From the NCBI GenBank assembly GCA_016858145.1, contig JAEHOE010000118.1, positions 343,766 through 407,765 of the forward strand: DNA of 64,000 nucleotides, read 5' to 3'. Of this stretch, positions 22,714-32,089 are shown one piece after another (within the stretch, counting starts at the first letter, position 1; each line of letters begins with the position of its first letter). The translations under genes were made by a program, and so were the position numbers. The notes below the pieces were generated by a model, which was given only the letters and a program-made list of their open reading frames with translations, did no database searches and was not told the DNA's origin. The stretch comes from Edaphochlamys debaryana. Lineage: Eukaryota > Chlorophyta > Chlorophyceae > Chlamydomonadales.

Positions 22714-23624
22714 GCTCGCAGTCCTCGGGTTTACAATGAAGGATCCTCAAAAGAATCACAGCGCTGGACGCTGCGGCCGTTCGGCCTACTCCACGGGCCT
22801 TGCCTCCTGCAAGACCTAGAACTGTGCAAAGCGCGACCATCAACCGCCTGGGGCTTGACCCCGCCCGTAACTGGGCCATAGACCCGCCCATCCCCTAAGG
22901 GTACCCCTGCCGCATCCAGCCCCCCCCCTCACGAAACAGGATATCCGCCCCTTTAAACCAGCGAGGCGCCAGGCCCTTGGCTTGCAGCTCATCGAAGATA
23001 GGCTTCCGCTCCTTCCTCAGCGCCCTGCCGAGCGCATTGAGGTAGGGCGTCACCACCACCCCGCTCACCACCCGCACCTCCTTCGCCCTGCGCCGAAACT
23101 CAGCCCGCTGTGCTGCCGTTACCCCGACAACCACATTCCACCCCCCCTCCCCCTTCCAGCTCCGCTGGACGGTAGCCTGGAGCTCAGTGCGCCCCGAAAA
23201 GCCCAGCCTCGACAGGTCTCCCGACCGCAGCCGGTCCGCCATCTCATCTGAGACCTCCCGCAGCAGCAGCCGGCCCCGCTCCTCCTTAGGGGCAGTCTCC
23301 ACGATCAGCTCAGAGAAGCGCTCAGTCTGGGCGATGTCCGCTTTGAGCTCCCTCCGGAGGCTCGCGATGGCGCGGTCCGTGACGTTGTAGTTTTGTGTTA
23401 TCACCCTCTTGAACTCCCCATAGTCCTCGCTGAGCGCGGAGAAGTCGCGCTGAAGGGCCGCGTGCCGCTCAGCCGCAGCCATCATCAAGTCGCGGACGAC
23501 GGCGGCCAGCTCGTTGATTGCCCTGACGAACACCCCGCGCAAGACTGGAGCCTCTATGCAGCGAAGGGTATCCAGAAGGGACGCTAGGAGCGACACGAAA
23601 GTGTCTTTAACCTTAAGCTCGCAG
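22714..23624. mobile_element. ~0.9 kb insertion bounded by 8-bp direct repeats
   Basis: GCTCGCAG occurs at 22714-22721 and 23617-23624. Upstream of paralogue 3 the homologous sequence reads continuously as TTCTGTGCTCGCAGGGGCC, then GTGCAGCGT, at about 27555-27582, with a single GCTCGCAG and no insert. That site looks like the empty target. The insert (22722-23616) has no visible terminal inverted repeats. On the minus strand TGTAA lies at 22736-22732, about ten bases before the insert end, where a cleavage site would fall. This suggests a retroposed 3' end rather than a DNA transposon. No poly(A) tail is visible. Element class is inference. Confidence 0.55.
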
Positions 23625-23632
23625 GGGGCCAT
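22895..23632 (-). CDS. intronless coiled-coil ORF of unknown function inside the insertion
   Basis: 245 codons from the ATG at 23632 to a stop at 22895. The middle is a charged helical region with coiled-coil character (VVRDLMMAAAERHAALQRDF, RAIASLRRELKADIAQTERF). The C-terminus ends LQAKGLAPRWFKGADILFRE. The spacing of basic helix, G-L-x-P-R-W, G-A and hydrophobic strand resembles the C-terminal domain of LINE ORF1 proteins, but this is a weak visual likeness only. No reverse transcriptase is present. The first codons (MAPCE) come from flanking MYND-promoter sequence rather than from the insert; the equivalent site upstream of paralogue 3 has ACG instead of ATG. The frame is open through the insert border, so it may be a 5'-truncated ORF with a borrowed start. 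Expression is unknown. Confidence 0.45.
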   Translation of the reverse strand: MAPCELKVKDTFVSLLASLLDTLRCIEAPVLRGVFVRAINELAAVVRDLMMAAAERHAALQRDFSALSEDYGEFKRVITQNYNVTDRAIASLRRELKADIAQTERFSELIVETAPKEERGRLLLREVSDEMADRLRSGDLSRLGFSGRTELQATVQRSWKGEGGWNVVVGVTAAQRAEFRRRAKEVRVVSGVVVTPYLNALGRALRKERKPIFDELQAKGLAPRWFKGADILFREGGGWMRQGYP

Positions 23633-24059
23633 GCAGCGTAGTCAGGACGTTGACGGGGGATGCAGCTGAAGTGGGGGAAGGCAGGTGGGAGAGGATCGGA
23701 CGGTTGCTCTGTCGGTGCCGTTGGAGGACTGCCCTGGCGCATGTGAACGCCCCCTAACAACAATGGGCTGGCGCCGAAGTGGGGAAGGCAGGGAGGAGAT
23801 CATCGCTACCACCTAAGTGGCTAGTGACTCGTTACGGAGGTGGGGGCGGGAGGGGGAATGAGAAACGGGGACGAGGAGCAAGGCCAGCAAGGTGCAAGGT
23901 GCCCGGGAGTAGTACGATCGCTCGACTGCCGGTGCCCCGGTCCACGTGGACTGGCCCCGGCCCTGGCCGGGCTGGCCCTGCCCCTCTCTACTGTTACTAC
24001 TGTTACTACTGCGACCGTGCTTAACACATAGCCGCTACTTGTGCCTGCTTAACAGACAA

Positions 24060-26934
24060 ATGCCGCTCCGCGCAGCAGCTGCAGCGCGCCAGCGGGCCAG
24101 GCTCCCAAAGCATGTGGATAGGGCGCTCATTGCGCTTCCAGCCGCTGCCGAGCGTCTGGCCGGGCGCAAAGGGCCTGAGCTCAACGTGCGGGAGCTCGAG
24201 GTCCTCGAGGACGCCACCAAGTGCGAAGCTATGTGCTTGAGTGCAGCCAGGACGAGCTGGCAGCACTGTTGATGGGCCACGAAACGAAACGGGCCATCGT
24301 GGCGCTAGCGCAGCTGTGCGCTGTCGGAGTGCGGACAGACATCTCCGGATCGAGTGCCATTCCTTATCGGCATGGTGGAATGCGCAATAGGGGCAACTTC
24401 CACAATACTGTCAAGGTATCGCGCCTCTGCGCCGGAGGCCAGCGAGACCGCAGCGGCTCTGGCCAGCGTGCTGCTGCGGTCTCAGTCACTACATGCCGCT
24501 GCCGTGCAAGCGGCCGCAGCGTGTGCGCTGCTGGCAGCAGATGGGGGGCTTGGCGGGGCAGAGAAAGCCCGCCTGCGCGTCCGGGCGGGCAGCATCGGCT
24601 CCAACGCCCTGGTGATCGTCGAGGCGCTCGGTTGCTTTTGTGAAGCCCGCAAGGACAAGGCGCTGGCTGCCTCGCTGCTCCAGGCCCTGCGAGAGAGCAG
24701 CTTGCTGGACCACGTCGGCCGCCTGCTGCTGCTGCTGCCCCCCGCGGCCGGCGCAGCACCGCCTGGGCGATACTTGACAAACGCGCAATCGGTGGCCGTC
24801 TGGTACATGTGCCAGGTTCACAACAGACTGTCCCAAAACAGACTGTCCCAAAACAGACTGTCCGAGCTCATACAGCCGACGGGAGTGGTCTCGGGGGCGA
24901 TCACGCGCGAACTCTTTGGCGGGAGCGCAGGCCACGCCCTGCTCACGTTCGGCGCCGCAGCCCTTGCCGCGGCCGACGGAGGGCCCTGCGGCCTGCCGCG
25001 CAGCCCCCTGCTTACGGCGCCCCAGGCTAACAACTCTCGGGAGGCGTACCCGTGTGTCGAGGCTCTGTTGGTGAACCGGCTCATTGCCTTGCTGGAATAC
25101 GACCAGGACCGCCCCCAGCCCTCGGTGCCGCCCCGTGCCGCCATCCGCCTGATGCTGCGGGCGCTGCGCCTGGCGGCTGCGTCCCTCGGGGCCGCGGGCG
25201 GACACGTGGCACGGGCTCCGGGCGGAGTGCTGCGGGTGGAGCTGAGCTGGGCGGGCGGGCGGAGGGCCGAGGCGCAGGAGTACAACCTGCTCTTCATGCC
25301 GGACCTGCTCGCATTTCCCGCCAGCCGCTGCACACCTTGCTGCGTGTTGCGGAGTGCTGGCCGGAGGCATGGGCCGCGGAGGCGGGGGCCGCGTTCGTGC
25401 CCCTCCTCAGCGCCCTGCGGCACTACCTGGCCTCGTCGGAGTCCTGGCCCCTAGTGGTGCCATACGTGCCGCGCGTCGTGTCTCTGCTGGCACGAGCAGC
25501 CCAGCCCCTGCTGCGCTCTGTACCAGGCAAGTGACTGAGAAAGGGACGACCCTGCAGTGGCACGGAGATCGGCTGGGATGAGCGCCGCTTGCGTTGTGCG
25601 CCACCTGTGCGGCTACGGGGCTAAACCCACCGCTGGTTTCTGAACCTCGTGCGTGCGCAGGGGGCTGCCAGCTGGTGCTCTCTCCGGCGCCTCACGAGGC
25701 CTCCGTGGCGGCGGCGCTGGAGGGCGGCGCGGTGCCGCTGCTCGAGTGCCTCCGGCGCGCCGCTGGCGACGACCCACATGGGCCCGAGGCGCAGCTCGCC
25801 GCCGCCGTGCTGCGCACCCTCGGACATAACAAAAGCATCGCTACCCTGCTGCTGCACACCCCGCCCCGGCAAGCCGCGGCGTTCGTCGCAACGCTGGCCA
25901 AGCTCCTGCGGCGCATGCCACCCGACGCATTCTTGGAGCCCCCGCCGACGCACGAGTACCACAGCGGACACCCCGAGCCGCCGTACACGCTGCTCAACTT
26001 ATCTCTGCAGCTGGTGGAGGGTGTCGCGTCGGCCCCGCAGTGTAGCCCACCGCTCAGCGAGCCAACGGACCCGGCCTCCGCCCCCCACGCGCCGTCCTTC
26101 GTCCTTGCCGTGGCCGCCCTCGAGCTGCTGCCGGAGCTCTGGCGGCTGGCGCGGGGCTCGCTGCAGGAGCTTCTGCGCTGCGCCGATGGGCGGTGGGCCG
26201 CTGGCCTTGCGTTGGCCACGTCGCGGCTTCTGCAGGTTCTGCAGCAGGCCCTGGCGGGCGCAAGGAGGACGGCTGCGGAGGACGCCCCGCCCTGCCCCTT
26301 GCGCCGCCTGGCGGCGGCGTGCTGCGTGCCGTTTGTGGTGGGGGAGGGCGGGGCGGCGCCCTTCATCGGGGCCGTGCTGGAGGTGGTGGAGCGAGACGGT
26401 AGCTGGCTGGGCAGTGAAGCCCTGGAGGTCCTGGCGGGCTGCCTGGACCTGATCCGTTACTGCCCGGAGCGCATCTGCCCCTTAGCAAGTCCCTCCGGCA
26501 CCAGGCCGTCAGATGCGAGCTCGGCGGGGGCGCCTCCAGGCCCCCGTGCGGCTGCCTGGAAGCCGTCGGCGGGGCGGCACCTGGCTTCGATAGTCGCTGA
26601 GACCGCTCCGGACCGGGGCCCGGCCTTAGTTGCCCTGGCGGAGGGCCTGGAGAGGTGGGAGCGGGGCGAAGAGCAGGCCAGAGCCCCAGACCCCGCTTTG
26701 ACCGGCCTTCTCGAGCAGCAGGCTCAGGCGCTGGCGGCGCTCCGGGCCGAGGTCCGGGGCGTGCTGCCCACGTGCGGCAACCCCGCCTGCGTCAGCCTGG
26801 CGGGCGACGGCGAGGCGGGGCTGCGGCTGCAGGCGTGCGGGCGGTGCAGGCAGCTCTCCTACTGCTGCCGTGACTGTCAGACGGCGCACTGGAAGGCGGG
26901 GCACAAGGCGGCGTGCGTCGCCAAGGAGGGCTGA
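24060..26934 (+). pseudogene. MYND-finger protein, paralogue 2, three apparent frameshifts
   Basis: The start at 24060 (MPLRAAAAARQRARLPKHVD) aligns with paralogue 3 (MPPRAAAAARQRARLPQHVE). The reading frame changes near 24225, again near 24345, and again near 25315 (after NLLFMPDLLAFP), judged from the position of residues conserved with paralogue 3. Exon 1 ends at 25526 with GC donor CCAG|GCAAGT. Exon 2 runs 25661-26934 and is fully open. It ends in a complete MYND finger: CGNPAC, ACGRC, YCCRDC, HWKAGHKAAC. Three frameshifts argue for a pseudogene, but the intact second exon and healthy finger leave assembly errors possible. In exon 1 a 15-bp unit is repeated. Confidence 0.7.
24822..24863 (+). 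repeat. 15-bp tandem repeat in MYND paralogue 2
   Basis: AACAGACTGTCCCAA is present twice in full and once in part, encoding NRLSQ repeats. It is absent from paralogue 3. The period is a multiple of three, so it does not affect frame. Confidence 0.9.
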
Positions 26935-27815
26935 GGCGCGTTAGGTTGGGGTAGCTAGTACACGAGATCGAGCAGGGGTGGAGGGAAGAAATCAAGTTGC
27001 AGGGGAGGCGGGGGAGCGGCCTTGCGCGGGCCCATGGTTGGCAGCGCCAACTGAGAGCGCTGTGAAGGGCGACTGGTGTGGGGAAACAGGGCGGTGCGGG
27101 ATGATGTGGGCGGGGACCTAGTCAACAAACTCGAGTGATACTGGTGTTCAGTGGCGGCCTGTGTTGTTGACTTGTTGGTACCGTGACTTGCTGGTACCGT
27201 GACGTAATGCATGACACGTGGGGCACTCCTCAGACTATGGCCATGTGCGGCTGTGGTGTGTGTGAAGACGCCAACAGTCGCTGTGACGGTACTCGTGGAG
27301 GGCGCAGCAGGGTGGCCGAGGGTGGGTGTTCGCTGCGTCCTGTGGTCTGCGCCGTGGGGCGGCTGTGGTAGAATGACGGACGTGAAGTACTGGACAGCGG
27401 CCTCCGCTGTAGCGCTGGAGGGGCCCTAGCTATGAACCGTGTATGGCCTTGACTGGCTAGATTCCGTACTTGGTGCACAGACGGAGCTGCTACGACTAGT
27501 GGCCAGTGGCTCGTTGCGGAGGTGGGGGCTAGGGGGCAGGAGGCCGTGGGTGGGTTCTGTGCTCGCAGGGGCCGTGCAGCGTGGTCCGGACAACGACGAA
27601 GGGGGATGCAGTTGTGCGCGTCGACGTAGCCGCTGCTGCAACGCGTGCGAAGAAGGCAGGGTGCCAGCAATGATCGCCGAGGCAGGGCTTGCTGCAGTGG
27701 AGGAGGCCCTGGCCGACTGCCCCTCTCTATTGCATTGCTACTACTGCCGTTTCTCAACATACAGCCTATCCTTGCCCCACGTCTTGCTGCCATGCCTTGG
27801 TATTAGGCTTCCAAA
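26935..27815. other. intergenic region upstream of MYND paralogue 3
   Basis: 881 bp with no supported gene. It contains the promoter module shared with paralogue 2 and with the 46-kb relic: CCAGTGGCTCGTTGCGGAGG near 27500, then GTTCTGTGCTCGCAG near 27553 (the empty site for the insertion), then GGGGGATGCAG near 27600 and GGAGGAGGCCCTGGCC near 27698. The module order differs from that upstream of paralogue 2. Confidence 0.55.
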
Positions 27816-30785
27816 ATGCCGCCCCGCGCAGCTGCTGCAGCTCGCCAGCGGGCCCGGCTCCCGCAACATGTCGAGCGGGCGCTCAATCAGCTGCCAGCAG
27901 CCGCAGAGCGGCTGACCGGGCGCACTCAACCCGAGCTCAGCAGTGCGCAGCACGCCAAGCTCGCGGAGGCTCTGGGCGTCCTGCGCGAGTACCTTCAACA
28001 CCCGGAAGAGTTTACAGATATCACAAACATTGTGTCGGGGCGCGATGACGTCGTGGTCGCCCTGGTGCAGCTCTGTGCGGTCGGCGCACGCTGCGCTGTC
28101 CCCGCCGTGGCCGATGCTCGCTACGAGAAGCTCGAGCTAGTCGTCGATCCAGTCATGGGTATCATACCGATGGTGATCAAGGCGGGGACCGTGCCCTCGG
28201 CCGACGATGCAGCCATCCGCAGCGTCGAGGCCCTCGCGCGCTTGATTGTACAGACGCAGTTCCCGCAAGCTGCCTCACGGCAAGCGGCGCAGGCGATTGT
28301 GCTACTGCGGGGAGCGGAAGGAGCCGCAGCCGGGGCTGCCGAGATAGGGCTTTTGGGCAGGGTCTGCGCGACGGCGCTGAGGACATGCCGAACGGTGGAG
28401 GCGCTGACTGGCTACGCCGAGGCCCGCAAGGACAAGGCGCTGGCTGCCTCGCTGCACCAGGCCCTGCGGGAGAGCAGCCTGCTGGAGCACGTCGGGCGAC
28501 TGCTGCTGCTGGTGGGCGCCTCGTCCAGCGGAGTAGCGCCGAGCCTGGCATGGTCCATGCTCGCTGGCTGGCAGGCGGAGGCGGTTGTGGCCTGGAGCCA
28601 GATCACCAACCGGATTGCGCTTGCCCTGTCAAAGCTGATCGGCATCAACGAAGCCGGGACGGGGCGCGCCCTGCTCGGCAGCGACACGTGCCACGCCCTG
28701 CTCATGATCGGCGCCGCAGCCCTGGCCTCAGCCGACGGAGGGCCCTGCGGGCTGCCGCGCAGCCCCCTGCTTAAGGCGCCCCAGGCCAACAACCCTCGGG
28801 CGGCGTACCCGTGCATCGAGGCTCTGACGGTGAACCGGCTCATGGTCGGCCTCGCCCAAGAGCTCGTTGCGCCCCAGCCCTCGGTGCCGCCCCGTGCCGC
28901 CATCCGCCTGATGCTGCGGGCCCTGCGCCTGGCGGCTGCGTCCATGGCAGCCGCGGGCGGACGCGTGGGACGGGCGCCGGGCGGAACGCTGCGGGTGGAG
29001 CTGAGCTGGGCGGGCGGGCGGAGGGCCGAGGCGCAGGAGTATAGGCTGCTCCTTCAGCGGGAGGGCGCTGGTTGGAATGCGGACCAGGCCTTCCAGGTCC
29101 TGCTGCATTGCGCCGAGCGCTGGCCGGAGGCGTGGGGCGCGGAGGCGGGGGCCGCGTTCGTGCCCCTGCTCAGCGCCCTGCGGCACTACCTGGCCTCGTC
29201 GGCAACGGGGCTCCCGCTGGTGGCGCACGTGGCAGCGCTGCTGCCCCGCCTGACCCAGCCCCTGGTCGGCCTGGCAGGCAAGTGTACGGAGTACGGACGG
29301 TGCCGTACGGCAGTAGTGGCGCTGGGAGCTGCTGGGCGCGACCCAGATAGCCAGATCCTGTCTTGCGCCTTGTCCTTGTGGCACTGACGCTGACGCTGCG
29401 AACCCGAACCGGTGGCTAACTGGCTTGCGCGAAGTAGCTGCCGACACCCAAACGGCTGACGCCTCTGTTGCCCTCTTCCTGTCGCGTGCCGTGCAGGGAA
29501 CCAACCGCTGCCAGCCCCGGTGACTGCCGTGCTGAGCTGCGGGCTGCTACCGGCGCTGGAGGCGCTGCTGCGGTGCGCCGCCGCCGACCCACATGGGCCT
29601 GAGGCGCGGATCGCCGAGGGCTTTATGGCCTTCACTGACCCCGCGCTCCCGAGCCTGCTGGAGCTCCTGCGGCGCAGCCCGCCCCGCCAGGCCGCGGCCT
29701 TCATGTCGACGCTCGCCAAGCTCCTGCGCCGGACCCCCGCGGCCGCCCTCTTGGAGCCGCTCCCGCAGACGCCGTCGGAACAGCGGTGTCGCCACCTCTT
29801 GCCGGTGTTCGCCGTGCGGCTGCTGGGGACAGCGGCGCAGGAACTGGAGGTGCTGCGAGGCCGCTCAGACCCGGCGGGGCCGCCGGACCCGCTCGCGCCC
29901 AACGCGTGCTCCTTCGTGGCAGGGGCGGCCGTGCTGTGGCTGCTGCCCGAGGTCTCGCGCCTGGCACGGGAGGCCGTGGAGCTGCAGCGCACGCGCAGCA
30001 TGCCCCTCAGCGGCCAGGCGCTGGACGCCGCACGGGCCGTTCTTTCGGTCACAGGGGTGGCGCTGGAGCATGCGCTCAAATGCGGCGGAATTAGGGGCGA
30101 GCACGCCAGGAGGACGGCTGCGGAGGACGCCCCGCCCTGCCCCTCGCGCCGCCTGGCGGCGGCGTGCTGCGTGCCGTTCGTGGTGGGGGAGGGCGGGGCG
30201 GTGCCGTTCATCGGGGCCCTGCTGGAGCTGGTGGATACACCCCGCGGCCGGCTGGGGCTGGATGACGAGTTTCTAGCGCAGCTTACCGGCTGCTTCTCCA
30301 TGGTAGCATTCCCGCCGCACCTCATCTCTGGAACGCCAGCAAGCGCCGCTGGCGCCGGCACCGGGGAGGGCTGTGCGAGCGCCGGCCCGAACGTCGGTGC
30401 GCCAGCGCCATTCTGGCGGCCCTCGGCGATGCGACAGGTGGTGTCGCTTGTCGCCGGCTGCACGCCCAGACACAGAGAGTGTGCCCTGGTCTTTGTGGGA
30501 ACAGTGGAGCGCCTGCAGCGGGGGGAGGCGGAGCCCGTAGACCCCAAGTGGACCGACCTTTTCGAGCGTCAGGCCCAGGCCCTGGCGGCGCTCCGGGCCG
30601 AGGTCCGGGGCGTGCTGCCCACGTGCTCCAACCCCGCCTGCGTCAGCCTGGCGGGCGACAGCGAGGCGGGGGTGGAGCTGCTGCGGTGCTCCAAGTGCAG
30701 GCAGCTCTCGTACTGCTGCCGGGACTGCCAGGCGGCGCACTGGAAGGCGGGGCACAAGGCGGCGTGCGTCGCCAAGCAGGGCTAA
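27816..30785 (+). CDS. MYND-finger protein, paralogue 3 (intact)
   Basis: Two exons, 27816-29277 and 29497-30785, 916 aa. The intron has a GC donor (GCAG|GCAAGT); the nearby GT would put exon 2 in the wrong frame. The body is Ala/Leu-rich and helical, probably an armadillo/HEAT-like solenoid, with ARKDKALAASLHQALRESSL, ADGGPCGLPRSPLL, IRLMLRALRLAAAS and PPRQAAAFMSTLAKLLRRTP shared with its neighbours. The last ~55 residues form a MYND zinc finger: CSNPAC, LLRCSKC, YCCRDC, HWKAGHKAAC, with all eight expected ligands (the first pair has C-x4-C spacing). MYND domains mediate protein-protein contact, often in nuclear regulators; the partner here is unknown. Paralogues 1 to 3 lie head to tail, consistent with unequal crossing over. 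Confidence 0.85.
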
Positions 30786-32089
30786 GGCACGGAGGTAGGG
30801 GTAGCGTGCTAAGCGGGTCGACGGGGCTGGGGCTGAGTGTTCCCTGCGTCACTAAGGCCAATCCCAACCAAGATTGCAACGGCTCTACACGGGGCTCAGG
30901 CGGGGCATTGGAGCTCTATGCTCGGTGCTTTACCAGGGTGCTGCGTAGGTCGAGAGCATGTGTTGTAAGTTCGGGGGAAATCTCGGATTGAGAGCATGTG
31001 GTAGCGTCTGCGGGCTTTCTGTGGGCTTTTTTGTAACATAGTCGGTCCATGCGGGTTGCGGTCAGCGTGTGCGTGGAGCCTGGGCTGATCTTGGTGCCCG
31101 GCAGGGAGCATCGGGCAGGGAGCGGAGCATGCGAGGCGGGGTTGCTTTTCGCAGCGGGCAGCGGGCACGCCGGCACGGTTCAGGCGGGCAGGCATAAACC
31201 TCGCTGAGGTTGAGGCCGTAGTCCCTGCGGAGTACTGAACATGGGTGAGAGGCTAGCACATTGTGGACCCCGTTCTTTTGCACCCCGTTCCGATGTGGGT
31301 CTGCGCCGCTGTTGCGCAATCCGTTGTCGCCTTGCCTTTGCATTGCGCTGAACTGCCTGTGAGGGACTAGGATGCAAGTCAGGAAGAGGCACCATCTAAG
31401 AGTGCACTGTCGGTTATGCGGCGGCATCGACTTGGCTTGGGGTTCCTTAGGACAGTGGGCCGCAAATGGTTGCCAGCAGTCAGGCGGCAGGGGTTGATGG
31501 TTGGGTGATGAATGACCGGCATGCTGTTACTGGCATGGCTGAGCCCCCAGCTGACTTGGAATCGCTGTATTGTCAAGGGGTCCTTAGTTGTGGGTCGCAA
31601 GTGGTGGCCCCCGTTGGCAGGTGGCAGGCGCATCGTGTAGGCGTGAAGATCTGGCCATGTCGAACCCGGCTCGCGCGCTCCGCCGACCCATGCACCGATG
31701 ACCTGACTGTCTCCTGGCTGCAGTCCTCAGCGTGGCGACTCCGCATCACGGGGGATGGCCAGGTGCCCAGGTATGGCACGGGGGGCGGGACTCCGGACTG
31801 AGCGGTCCCTCCGCACGTCCGCCAGGTCTGCCCGTCCCATGAAGCATTGCCGCCGTGCAGTTGTCTACGCAGCACAGCAACTCACAGCAGCACATACCCG
31901 ACCGCACCAGCACCTTCACACTGTCGCCGTTGGGTGCAGCTGTCACAGGCGATGCGCTCACTTGCTCGCCGCACCGCCTGGCAGCATATGACGGACCGCA
32001 TCGCACCTACTGCGCCCACCCAAATGTAGAGCGATAGCTGCAAGAGGAGCCACGCCACTCTCGGGCGAGCGAGCGCGGAGCTCTGCGCC
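30786..32089. other. intergenic, MYND paralogue 3 to RAB3GAP1
   Basis: 1.3 kb without a supported gene. An imperfect direct repeat of about 50 bp (GGGGTTCCTTAGGACAGTGG at 31439 and GGGGTCCTTAGTTGTGGGTC at 31578, both followed by a CGCAA...GG(T/C)GGCAGG pattern) has a period of about 140 bp. The 3' part should hold the RAB3GAP1 promoter. Confidence 0.5.
31032..31036 (+). terminator. TGTAA polyadenylation signal of MYND paralogue 3
   Basis: TGTAA in the context TTTTTTGTAACATAG, about 250 nt after the stop codon. TGTAA is the usual volvocine poly(A) signal. Confidence 0.55.

Larger units (their letters stand above)
22686..23784. repeat. 22-bp perfect direct repeats bracketing the insertion region
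   Basis: A 22-bp sequence starting ATGGGCTGGCGCC and ending GAAGTGGGG occurs at 22686-22707 and 23763-23784. The MYND relic at 46.3 kb has one near-perfect copy (GCAGTGGGG) followed directly by sequence resembling the right flank. Because part of the interval between the repeats is itself MYND-promoter sequence, this probably reflects promoter-module duplication rather than target-site duplication. Confidence 0.7.

Noticed and set aside
22686..23784. 22-bp direct repeats as the target-site duplication of the insertion
   Set aside because: Sequence between 23625 and 23762 aligns with the MYND promoter of paralogue 3, so the true insert is smaller and the 8-bp repeats fit better.
30917..31427. 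Small ORFs between MYND paralogue 3 and RAB3GAP1
   Set aside because: Short, low complexity, no splice chain, no similarity to anything recognised.
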